Assembly (NCBI GenBank): GCA_964425605.1
Contig: CAYRNR010000030.1
Location: 1 to 64,000 of the forward strand
Reading direction: 5' to 3'
Source of the DNA: CAYRNR01 sp964425605
Lineage (GTDB): Bacteria > Myxococcota_A > UBA796 > UBA9615 > CAYRNR01
Length of the DNA: 64,000 nucleotides
The translations under genes and the position numbers were made by a program. Below, one piece after another: positions 28,667 through 41,009 of this stretch (its first letter is position 1; each line of letters starts with the position of its first letter). A model generated the notes under the pieces. That model searched no databases and had not been told where the DNA came from. It saw nothing but the letters and a program-made list of their open reading frames with translations.

Positions 28667-29608
28667 TCACGGGGTGGGGACGTTGCACTGCCCGTAGGTG
28701 TTGTCGCCCCAGCACACCAACCGGCCGTCGGCCGTCCACCCCACCGCCTGATCGTGGCCGGTCCCCAGGCCCACGAACGCCTCGCCGGGGGGCTGGCAGA
28801 TCCCCATGCCGCAGTACCCGCTGCACAACGTCTCTTCGTCGTCGTTGACGGCGCACACGAAGTCCGCGCCAGCGCTCAGGCTCGTGTAGACGTCCACGGG
28901 GAGGTGCTCCTCCCCCGCGGTGACGAAGCCCCAGCACCGGACCATGCCGTCGGTGTCCAGGCCGCAGCTGTGGTAGCCGTTGGCCGACACGGCGACGAAG
29001 CTCCCCGCGGGCACGGCGCATTGACCGAAGGTGTCGTCGCCCCAGCACAGCAGGCGGCCGTCCGGCGTCAGCCCGCACGTGTGCTCGTACCCCGGCTCGA
29101 TGGCGACGAGGGGCTCCCCCTCGGGCGGAACGGTCTTGCCGTGCGTGGGCTCGCCCCAGCAGGTCGCGGCGCCGTCCGCGTCCAGGGCGCAGCTGTGCTT
29201 CCACCCCGCCGCCACCGACACGAACGCGCCCGCTGGCGGCTCGTCCTGGTGGTGGCTCTGGGTGCCCCAGCAGTGCAGGGTCCCATCCGCCCGCACCGCG
29301 CAGTTGTGGTACTTGCCGCAGCTGAGCTGCGCGAAGTCGTCCCCCGGCGGATTTACAGTCTGGCCGAAGTCGCTGTGGCCCCAGCACAGGATCTCGCCGA
29401 GGCTGGTCAGGCCGCAGGTGTGGTTGCGGCCGGTGTCGCCGGCCACGTAGGACGCGTCGAGGGGGAGGTCGGCGGAGTCGTCGTCGGTGCCCGCCGCGCT
29501 GGTGTCGTCCCCGGTGGCGTCGTCGTCGTCCGCGAGATCCTCGTCCGCCGCGCAGCCCACAGCGAGCGCGACCAGGAACCACGGCCCGATCAGCCAGCCT
29601 GCACGCAA
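28667..29608 (-). CDS. RCC1-repeat lipoprotein, paralogue of 27371-28603
   Basis: This 313-residue protein has lipobox AVGC (Cys about residue 19), an acidic linker (DEDLADDDDATGDD) and about six RCC1-like repeats with the same Cys-containing pattern as the next gene: CGLTSLGEILCWGH, CGKYHNCAVRADGTLHCWG, CGLTPDGRLLCWGDD. The MopE motifs present in the paralogue are missing here. Start is TTG at 29608, chosen for the AAGGAGG upstream and because it begins the signal peptide directly; the frame extends to 29656. The paralogue follows after 63 bases. Propeller structure and surface location are inferred. Confidence 0.82.
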   Translation of the reverse strand: MRAGWLIGPWFLVALAVGCAADEDLADDDDATGDDTSAAGTDDDSADLPLDASYVAGDTGRNHTCGLTSLGEILCWGHSDFGQTVNPPGDDFAQLSCGKYHNCAVRADGTLHCWGTQSHHQDEPPAGAFVSVAAGWKHSCALDADGAATCWGEPTHGKTVPPEGEPLVAIEPGYEHTCGLTPDGRLLCWGDDTFGQCAVPAGSFVAVSANGYHSCGLDTDGMVRCWGFVTAGEEHLPVDVYTSLSAGADFVCAVNDDEETLCSGYCGMGICQPPGEAFVGLGTGHDQAVGWTADGRLVCWGDNTYGQCNVPTP

Positions 29609-29672
29609 GGGGCCTCCTTCTGGTTCGCGAGCATACCAGCCGGTCGAGATCCCCACGGCGCATCATCCACGG

Positions 29673-29678
29673 TAGAAT
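29673..29678 (+). promoter_or_regulatory. TAGAAT -10-like element before kinase 1
   Basis: GGTAGAATCC ends 7 bases before the kinase ATG at 29687, so transcription from it would start at or next to the ATG (a leaderless mRNA). The same element lies at the same distance before kinase 2. Confidence 0.4.
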
Positions 29679-29686
29679 CCACGTCC

Positions 29687-31654
29687 ATGGATGAGGGAAG
29701 CGGCAATAATCCGGAGATCCTGACCGGGGCCACGTTCGGCAAGTACCGCATCACGCGCAAGCTGGGATCGGGGGCGTTCGGGTCCGTCTACGAGGCGCTG
29801 GTCCCCGGACCGATGGGGTTCGCCAAGAAGATCGCCATCAAGAAGATCCACAGCTCGCTGGTGGACGAGGACCCCAAGTTCGTCCAGTCGATGGTGAACG
29901 AGGCCCGCATCGGCGGCCTGCTGCACCACGCGAACATCGTCGACACCATCGAGTTCGGCGAGGTGGGCGGCCACTACTACATGGCCATGGAGTACGTGGA
30001 CGGCGCGACCCTGGCCGAGGTCATCGATTTGTGCCGTCGCCGCGGCGTGCTGCTGCCGCGGTTCGCCATCGTGGACCTGGCCATCCAGGTGTGCCGCGGC
30101 CTGCACTACGCCCACAACCTGCGGGACCACGCGGGCAACCCGGTTCACCTGATCCACCGGGACCTCAAGCCGTCGAACGTCATGGTGGACCGCGAGGGCG
30201 CGGCCATGATCTGCGACTTCGGCATCGCCAAGGCGGCGTCGAACCTCTACCACACCACCTCCACGGGCATGGTCAAGGGCACGCCGCGGTACATGTCGCC
30301 CGAGCAGATCACCGGCGAGGGGACGCTCAGCGCGGCCTCGGACATCTTCTCGCTCGGGGCGGTGCTGTACGAGCTGATCACGGGGCGGGTGCTGTTCCAC
30401 GCCAAGGACTTCTCGGGGCTCATCTACAAGATCGTCACCGTGCAGATCGACAAGGACCTGGACGCGGCGGAGAGGGCGTTCCCCGAGTGCAGGCCCCTGC
30501 TGCAGCGGGCCCTGCAGGCCGACCCCATGGACCGCTACCCCGACGCGCGCGCGTTGGCCGACGAGCTGCGCGCGCTGGGGCGGGCCTATCCGGCCGAGGC
30601 CGACATGGCCGACGTGGTGGGCAAGCTGCTGCCCGCGGTGGACCGGAGCAACATCGTCGAGATCCAGGACAGCGCCGCGCTGGACCTCGAGGCGTCGGCC
30701 GTGACCGAGCGCGAGGGGGAGGTGGATCCGTCCGCGTACGACGCCCCGTCGGGGCAGACTCCCGTGCCGGCCGCGGCCACCAGCGCGGGCTGGCAGCGCT
30801 TCACCGCGGCGTTCGATACCCAGGGGCTGAAGGAGGCCCTGGCCGACTACGATCCCGATCAGCCCACCCAGGCGATCACCGGCATGCCCAGGGTCTCGAC
30901 GCCGTCGGAATCCTCCGCGATCACCGAGCCCGACGGAGACGCCGCCACGGTGCAGATCGCGCCGGTCACGCCCCCGGGGGCGCCCACCATGCCCATGGCG
31001 CCGATCCAGCCGGTGCAGGACCTCGACCCGCCCCGGCCGGCTTTCGTGGAGGAGAGCCCGCCGCCGAGGTCGGCGAGGGGCCTGGGGCGGCTCATCGCCG
31101 TGCTGGGGATCGTGGCGTTGTTCGGGGTGGCCGCGCTGGGAATCGCCCTGGTGATCACGTTCGGCTCCCGCGGCGGAGATCCCGCCGAACCCGCGGCGGA
31201 GGATACCCCCTCGATCCTGGCCGAGGTCGCCGTGCCTGTCTCCGATCCCACCGAAGAGGCGCCCACCGAGGCCGCCAGCGAGGCCCCCGAAGAGGCGATC
31301 ACGGCCGAGCCCGTGACCGAACCGCCCGTGACCGTGGAGCCGGCCACCCCGGCCCCGCCCGAGCCCGTGACGGCGGCTCCCCCACCCCCACCCCCGGAGG
31401 AGGAGCCAGAGCCGGCGGCCCCGGGCACGGTCTCGTTGTACACGAAGCCCTGGTCGGTGATCTGGATCGACGGCGCCCACGTCGCGCGCAGCAACCGGCT
31501 CAAGGCCCACGAGCTCTCGGCGGGGACACACTCCATAAGCATCAGCTGCCCCAACCTCGACAACCGCGAGCACGTGTTCACCGTGACCATCGACGGCAAC
31601 CACGTGGACCTCGGCTGCTGGGACTTCGAGACCATGGCAGCCTGCGTCGAGTAG
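29687..31654 (+). CDS. transmembrane Ser/Thr protein kinase with PEGA tail (copy 1)
   Basis: This 655-residue Hanks-type kinase phosphorylates Ser/Thr on partner proteins. Seen: glycine loop GSGAFG (27-32), VAIK-type Lys52, catalytic HRDLKPSN (157-164, Asp159), DFG (177-179), APE-like SPEQ, and a kinase domain ending near residue 300. A Pro/Ala/Thr-rich juxtamembrane linker (about 350-465) leads to one transmembrane helix (about 469-492), a second Pro/Glu linker and a C-terminal PEGA-type domain (about 581-640, SLYTKPWSVIWIDGAHVA). The kinase is thus cytoplasmic and the PEGA part periplasmic. The ATG at 29687 lies only a few bases past a TAGAAT element, so the message may be leaderless. It is the first gene of a three-gene unit duplicated at 37639. 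Confidence 0.93.
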   Translation: MDEGSGNNPEILTGATFGKYRITRKLGSGAFGSVYEALVPGPMGFAKKIAIKKIHSSLVDEDPKFVQSMVNEARIGGLLHHANIVDTIEFGEVGGHYYMAMEYVDGATLAEVIDLCRRRGVLLPRFAIVDLAIQVCRGLHYAHNLRDHAGNPVHLIHRDLKPSNVMVDREGAAMICDFGIAKAASNLYHTTSTGMVKGTPRYMSPEQITGEGTLSAASDIFSLGAVLYELITGRVLFHAKDFSGLIYKIVTVQIDKDLDAAERAFPECRPLLQRALQADPMDRYPDARALADELRALGRAYPAEADMADVVGKLLPAVDRSNIVEIQDSAALDLEASAVTEREGEVDPSAYDAPSGQTPVPAAATSAGWQRFTAAFDTQGLKEALADYDPDQPTQAITGMPRVSTPSESSAITEPDGDAATVQIAPVTPPGAPTMPMAPIQPVQDLDPPRPAFVEESPPPRSARGLGRLIAVLGIVALFGVAALGIALVITFGSRGGDPAEPAAEDTPSILAEVAVPVSDPTEEAPTEAASEAPEEAITAEPVTEPPVTVEPATPAPPEPVTAAPPPPPPEEEPEPAAPGTVSLYTKPWSVIWIDGAHVARSNRLKAHELSAGTHSISISCPNLDNREHVFTVTIDGNHVDLGCWDFETMAACVE

Positions 31655-31674
31655 CCCCGCTGGCCCCCACGGCG

Positions 31675-31680
31675 TAGAAT
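31675..31680 (+). promoter_or_regulatory. TAGAAT -10-like element before the 31728 gene
   Basis: GTAGAATCC lies 48 bases upstream of the ATG and 16 bases past the kinase stop. The second module has TACAAT at the corresponding place (39553-39558). Weak on its own but conserved in both copies. Confidence 0.35.
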
Positions 31681-31727
31681 CCGTACCCGGACGTTGCCGC
31701 ACCCGGCCCGGCGACGTGGGAGGATCC

Positions 31728-33122
31728 ATGCCACGGACGCTCTTGCTGTTGCTTCTCGCGTACGCGATCGCCAGCCACGCGCGCGCCCAGGAGGACGCCC
31801 CGCCCACTCCGGCGCCGGTGGTCGTGTACACCGGCGTGGATGCGAGCCCCATCGCCGCGAAGCAGGCCACGACCCTGGTGGAGTTGCTGACCGACGGGGC
31901 CACGGTCCCGGACGCGCCGGTCCACATCGACACGCTGTTCCCCGACGGCCAGCTGGGCGTGGTCGGCGCCGAGGCCTGGGAATCCTGTCACGGCCCTGCC
32001 GTCTCGGCCGAGGACTTCGGCGCGAGGGTGGAGGCGCTGTACAAGGCCACGACCCACCTGGAGGACACCGCCGGCCAGGCCGACGCCCTCCGGGCGGCCC
32101 AGGCCTGCCTGACCGAGCCCGCCGCGACGAGCGATCTGGCCCGCGTGCCGTTCCTCGAGGGCGTGACCGCATACGGTGACGGCGACGTGGAGGCCGCACA
32201 GGCCGCATTCGCCGACGTGTTCGTCATCGACCCCAAGTACTCCTGGGATCCCGAGTACCCGCCCGACGCGCAGCTCGCCTTCGCCAACGCCGGTACCGGC
32301 GTGCTCCGCCTCGGGCTCACCGGCATCCAGGTCGTGGCCCCGGCCGGCGCCGAGGTGTGGATCGACGGCCACCCAAGCGGCCTCGACGAGCCCGCCCACG
32401 TGATCCCGGGGCGCCACCTGGTCCAGCTGCGCGCCGCGCCGGACCAGACCCTGGTGTCCGCGGTGGTGGTCGCCCCCGCCGACGCGACCACGGTCGTGCT
32501 CTCCGGCTCGGGGCTGGCCGGCGACGAGGGCCCGGCCGAGGGCCTCACGGGGATCAACGCGGCCCTGGTGGCCGCGGACGAGCCGGCCATCGACTGGTTC
32601 GTGCAGCTCTGGCCCACCGTCGCCGCCTGGTCGTGGGACGCCGAGGCAGGCGCCGTGCAGGCGCGCGAGGTCCCGCCCACCGCGGCCGCCGCCGTGTTCG
32701 GCAAGGGCGAGACCCTCGCGGATCAGCGGCAGCGCAAGTCACGCGTTCTGCCCGCGGTGATCGGCGTGGGCGTGGGCACCATCGTCGCCGGTGCGGTCAT
32801 CGCCGGCGCCAGCGGGCGCAAGGCCGCGGGCATGGCCGCCGACGCCGAGAACGGGATGCCCTTCGCCCACCCGGACGACGACGATCCCACCGACGAGCAG
32901 CGGGCCAACACCGACGCGTTCAACAGCGCCCGGGGCACCGCAGGCGTGGGCTTTGGGCTCATGGTCGCCGGAGGCGTGGCCCTGGCCATCTCCATCCCGA
33001 TGAAGCTCAAGCTCGACCGCGCCAACCGGCAGACCGACGTCACGGTCGCCGCGGTCCTCGAACCCCCGGCGCCGGGCAGCGACGTCCCGGGTGGATTCGG
33101 GTTCCGGGTGTCGTTCCGATGA
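31728..33122 (+). CDS. exported 464-residue protein with PEGA-like motif (copy 1)
   Basis: I do not recognise a named family. Seen: a signal peptide (about 1-20, ...AIASHARAQ), a mostly helical N-terminal region with possible TPR-like repeats (about 55-190), a strongly conserved WDPEYPPDAQL block (about 172-182), a PEGA-like beta segment (about 200-245, APAGAEVWIDGHP and PGRHLVQLRAAP), and two predicted transmembrane helices (about 345-370 and 415-435) flanking an acidic HPDDDDPTDEQ loop. The ATG at 31728 follows GGAGGA. The same-length paralogue at 39604 shares all landmarks. The stop overlaps the region just before the next gene, so it is probably co-transcribed. Likely an envelope protein that links the kinase and the surface lipoprotein; this is inference from gene order. 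Confidence 0.75.
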   Translation: MPRTLLLLLLAYAIASHARAQEDAPPTPAPVVVYTGVDASPIAAKQATTLVELLTDGATVPDAPVHIDTLFPDGQLGVVGAEAWESCHGPAVSAEDFGARVEALYKATTHLEDTAGQADALRAAQACLTEPAATSDLARVPFLEGVTAYGDGDVEAAQAAFADVFVIDPKYSWDPEYPPDAQLAFANAGTGVLRLGLTGIQVVAPAGAEVWIDGHPSGLDEPAHVIPGRHLVQLRAAPDQTLVSAVVVAPADATTVVLSGSGLAGDEGPAEGLTGINAALVAADEPAIDWFVQLWPTVAAWSWDAEAGAVQAREVPPTAAAAVFGKGETLADQRQRKSRVLPAVIGVGVGTIVAGAVIAGASGRKAAGMAADAENGMPFAHPDDDDPTDEQRANTDAFNSARGTAGVGFGLMVAGGVALAISIPMKLKLDRANRQTDVTVAAVLEPPAPGSDVPGGFGFRVSFR

Positions 33123-33139
33123 GGAGGGGAGTCGTGACC

Positions 33140-37618
<4,479 letters not shown>

Positions 37619-37624
37619 TCGCGG

Positions 37625-37630
37625 TAGAAT
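37625..37630 (+). promoter_or_regulatory. TAGAAT -10-like element before kinase 2
   Basis: GGTAGAATCG lies 8 bases before the ATG at 37639, the same placement as at kinase 1. A transcript starting from it would be leaderless or nearly so. Confidence 0.4.
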
Positions 37631-37638
37631 CGCCCGTC

Positions 37639-39531
37639 ATGGATGAAGGGAACGAGCTGCCACCGACCGAGACCACCGGCGCCCGGTTCGGCAAGTACCG
37701 CATCACGCGCAGGCTCGGCGAGGGGGCGTTCGGTGCCGTGTACGAGGCGGTGGTCCCCGGTCCGATGGGGTTCGCCAAGAAGGTCGCCATCAAGAAGATC
37801 CACGCGTCGCTGGTGGACTCCGATCCCAGGTTCGTCCAGTCCATGGTCAACGAGGCGCGCGTCGGCGGGCTGCTGCACCACGCCAACGTCGTGGACACCC
37901 TCGAGTTCGGGGAGGTGGACGGCGACTACTACATGGCCATGGAGTACGTGGACGGCGCGACGCTGGCCGAGGTGATCGGCCTGTGCCGCAAGCGCGGCGT
38001 GCTGCTGCCGCGGTTCGCCATGATCGATCTCGCGATCCAGGTGTGCCGCGGCCTGCACCATGCCCACGGCCTGCGGGACCACGCGGGCCAGCGGGTGGAC
38101 CTGATCCACCGCGACCTCAAGCCCAGCAACATCATCGTGGACCGCGACGGCATGGCCAAGATCTGCGACTTCGGCATCGCCAAGGCCGCCTCCAACCTCT
38201 ACCACACCGTCGTCACCGGCACGGTCAAGGGCACGCCGCGCTACATGTCGCCCGAGCAGATCAAGGGCGAAGGGTCGATGACCGCCGCGTCGGACATCTT
38301 CTCGCTGGGTGCGGTGCTGTACGAGGTGGTCACCGGCACGGCGCTGTTCCACGCCAGGGACCTGCCCACCCTCGCCGCCAAGATCGCCTCGGTGCGGATC
38401 GAGGCCGAACTCGACTACGTCGACAAGGCCTTCCCCGCGTCCAGGCCCCTGCTGGAGCGGGCGCTGCAGGCCGATCCCGCGGACCGCTACCCCGACGCCC
38501 GAGCCCTGGCCGACGACCTGCGCGAGCTCGGCCGGGCCTACCCTCCCGAGGCCGACATGGCCGATGTGGTGGGCAAGCTGCTGCCCGCGGTGGACCGGAG
38601 CCACGTCCGGGACATCGCCGACAGCCGTGCGCTGGACCTCGAGTCCGACCGGGCGGCCAGGCGGGCCACGCCGGCCGCCCCATCCTCGCACGCGCCACAC
38701 TCCGGGCACACGCCGCTCCCGGCGAGCCCTTCGAGCGCGGGCTGGCAGAGCTTCACGGCCGCCTTCGACAGCGCCGGGATGGTGGAGACCGCGGTCCACT
38801 CCGACCCCGATCCGACCCAGGCGATGACCAACGTCTACGTCCCCCCACCGGACGCTGCCGACGGGCCCGGGGAGACCGGCCCGAGCGGCCCGTTCGTGGA
38901 CACGGGTGCGGCGACGGCTCCGATGTCCCTGGTCCAGCCTGCCGGGGGCTCCCCCGACGCGCCCGATACGGGCAGGTCGCCGGGGGTGGTCCGGCTCGCG
39001 ATCGTAGCGCTGGTCGGCCTGGCGCTGCTGGCCGCGGTGGCGCTGGGTGCCGTCCTGATGAACCACCTGGGCGGCAACGAACCCGCTCCATCAGGACCCG
39101 TGCACGCCGGCGTCGCCCCCACCGCGGTGGGGGCCGGAGTCGAGGAGGCCGCGCCCGTGGAGGCGGGCTCCGACGGGCCGCCCCCATGGGCAGCGACCGA
39201 ACCCGCGACCCCCGAACCCGCGACCCCCGCGCCGGAGCAACCCGCTCGGACCGCGCCCGTACCCCCTCCCGCCGGGGAGGTCGTCTCCGGGGCCGAACCC
39301 GGTGCGATCTCCCTCTACACGCGGCCCTGGGCCGAGATCTGGATCGATGGTACGCACGTGGCCACCAGTAACCAGCTCAACGGCCACGAGGTCGCGGGGG
39401 GGACCCACACCATCCGGATCACCTGCCCCACCCGCGACGACCGCGAGCACACCTTCGTGGTGGACGTGGACGGCAACGACTGGGAGCTGGGGTGCTGGGA
39501 CTTCGACACCATGGCTCCCTGCCCGCAGTAG
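37639..39531 (+). CDS. transmembrane Ser/Thr protein kinase with PEGA tail (copy 2)
   Basis: This 630-residue kinase is the paralogue of the one at 29687 and has the same order of parts: glycine loop GEGAFG (27-32), catalytic Lys52, HRDLKPSN (157-164), DFG (about 177), a Pro/Ala-rich linker, a transmembrane helix (about 453-475) and a C-terminal PEGA-type domain (SLYTRPWAEIWIDGTHVA). The catalytic residues are all present, so both copies should be active. The linker between kinase and membrane and the periplasmic linker differ most between copies, as do the target-binding surfaces; the two may have different partners. Start ATG at 37639 is close to a TAGAAT element. Confidence 0.93.
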   Translation: MDEGNELPPTETTGARFGKYRITRRLGEGAFGAVYEAVVPGPMGFAKKVAIKKIHASLVDSDPRFVQSMVNEARVGGLLHHANVVDTLEFGEVDGDYYMAMEYVDGATLAEVIGLCRKRGVLLPRFAMIDLAIQVCRGLHHAHGLRDHAGQRVDLIHRDLKPSNIIVDRDGMAKICDFGIAKAASNLYHTVVTGTVKGTPRYMSPEQIKGEGSMTAASDIFSLGAVLYEVVTGTALFHARDLPTLAAKIASVRIEAELDYVDKAFPASRPLLERALQADPADRYPDARALADDLRELGRAYPPEADMADVVGKLLPAVDRSHVRDIADSRALDLESDRAARRATPAAPSSHAPHSGHTPLPASPSSAGWQSFTAAFDSAGMVETAVHSDPDPTQAMTNVYVPPPDAADGPGETGPSGPFVDTGAATAPMSLVQPAGGSPDAPDTGRSPGVVRLAIVALVGLALLAAVALGAVLMNHLGGNEPAPSGPVHAGVAPTAVGAGVEEAAPVEAGSDGPPPWAATEPATPEPATPAPEQPARTAPVPPPAGEVVSGAEPGAISLYTRPWAEIWIDGTHVATSNQLNGHEVAGGTHTIRITCPTRDDREHTFVVDVDGNDWELGCWDFDTMAPCPQ

Positions 39532-39552
39532 CCTCCAGCGAGGCGAACCACA

Positions 39553-39558
39553 TACAAT
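39553..39558 (+). promoter_or_regulatory. TACAAT -10-like element before the 39604 gene
   Basis: CATACAATCC is at the position equivalent to TAGAAT of copy 1, 46 bases before the ATG. TACAAT matches five of six consensus bases. No strong -35 is visible. Confidence 0.35.
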
Positions 39559-39603
39559 CCTCAATCGGACGCCGTGATCATGGGGCGCGGCGTTGGAGGC
39601 TCG

Positions 39604-40998
39604 ATGTTCCGCAGGATTGCGCTGCTGATCGCCTGTGTGGCCGCCACGCAGGCTCACGCAGACGACACGCCGTCTCCACGGCCGACGGCCACGGTGGTGT
39701 ACGCCGGCGTCGAAGCGAGCACCCTCGCGGCGGGTCGGGCGGCGACCCTGGTGGAGCTGTTGACCGAGGGCCGCGTCGAGCCCGAGACCCCTCTGCAGAT
39801 CGACGACCTGTTCGCGGCTGGCGAGCTGGGTATCCACGGTGCCGAGGACTGGGAGGTCTGCCTGGGTCCGCCGATCTCGCCGGAGGCCTACGCCGCGCAG
39901 GTCGAGGACCTCTACGGAGCCACGACGCGGCTGGAGGACACCTCGTCTCGGATCCACGCGCTCGAGGCCGCCCAGACCTGCCTGACGGGCCCCGCCGTCC
40001 CGGTCGATCTGTCGCGCGTCCCCTTCCTCGAAGCCGTGACGGCCTTCGGCACCGGCGATGTCGAGGGTGCGAGGGCTGCATTCGCCGACGTCTTCGTCGT
40101 CAATCCCGACCACACCTGGGATCCGGAGTACCCGCCCGACGCCCAGCTGCTCTTCGCCAACGCCGGCACGCGCGTGCTGCGCAGGGGCCTCGCCCACATC
40201 CGGCTCGTGGCTCCTGCCGGCGCCGAGCTGTGGGTCGACGGCCGCACGGCTCGCCTCGAGGAGCCCGCCCCGGTGCCGCCCGGGCGACACCTGGTCCAGC
40301 TCCGCACGGCGCCCGAGCAACCTCTGCTCTCGGTCGCCGTGGTGGTCCAGCCACGGGAGACCGCCGCGGTCCTGGTGCGGGCGGCGCTGGACAAGGAGGC
40401 GCCGCAGGAGGGGATCGCCGCGATCAACGCTGCGCTGGGCGAGACCCGTTCGCCGACCATCGACTGGTACCTGCAGCTGTGGCCGACGCTGGCGGTCTGG
40501 TCGTGGGACGAACGAGCCGCGGTCCTACAGCCCGTGGAGATCACCGCGGCGATCCAGGCCGCGATCACCGAGGACGGCGAGGCGGTCGCCCGGAGACAGC
40601 AGCGCCTGGCCAGGGCCCTACCCGCGCTCATCGGGGCGGGGGTGGCGATGACCGTCGCCGGCACCGTCCTGGCCGGCGTGGGCGGCGGGCGAGCCTCGTC
40701 CATGGCGGCGGACGCCGAGGAGGACCTGCCCTTCGTCCATCCGGACGACCCGGCCCCGACCGCCCAGCAGCAGGCCAACACCGACGCCTTCGAGAACGCC
40801 CGGACCGCCGCGGGGATCGGCGTGGGGCTGATCGCGCTCGGGGGAGCCTCCCTCGCCGTCACCATCCCGTGGAAGGTGAGACTCGATCGCGCTCCCCGCG
40901 TCACCGACGTCACGGTCAGCGCGGTGGTCTGGCCACCCGGCGAAGGCCCGCCGGCCACCTCACCGGGCGGATTCGGCGTCCAGGTCACCTTCCGATGA
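39604..40998 (+). CDS. exported 464-residue protein with PEGA-like motif (copy 2)
   Basis: This paralogue of the 31728 gene has identical length. Shared blocks include YAGVEAS.LAA, a WDPEYPPDAQL block, FANAGTRVLR, APAGAELWVDG, PGRHLVQLRTAPEQ, the loop FVHPDDPAPTAQQQANTDAF and a final GGFGVQVTFR. It has a signal peptide (about 1-20, ...TQAHAD) and two C-terminal transmembrane segments. The ATG at 39604 follows GGAGG; GTG 39574 and ATG 39580 are in frame further up. The stop overlaps an in-frame ATG of the next gene (ATGA at 40995), so the pair is co-translated or nearly so. Function not known. Confidence 0.75.
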   Translation: MFRRIALLIACVAATQAHADDTPSPRPTATVVYAGVEASTLAAGRAATLVELLTEGRVEPETPLQIDDLFAAGELGIHGAEDWEVCLGPPISPEAYAAQVEDLYGATTRLEDTSSRIHALEAAQTCLTGPAVPVDLSRVPFLEAVTAFGTGDVEGARAAFADVFVVNPDHTWDPEYPPDAQLLFANAGTRVLRRGLAHIRLVAPAGAELWVDGRTARLEEPAPVPPGRHLVQLRTAPEQPLLSVAVVVQPRETAAVLVRAALDKEAPQEGIAAINAALGETRSPTIDWYLQLWPTLAVWSWDERAAVLQPVEITAAIQAAITEDGEAVARRQQRLARALPALIGAGVAMTVAGTVLAGVGGGRASSMAADAEEDLPFVHPDDPAPTAQQQANTDAFENARTAAGIGVGLIALGGASLAVTIPWKVRLDRAPRVTDVTVSAVVWPPGEGPPATSPGGFGVQVTFR

Positions 40999-41009
40999 GG
41001 GCACGCGGC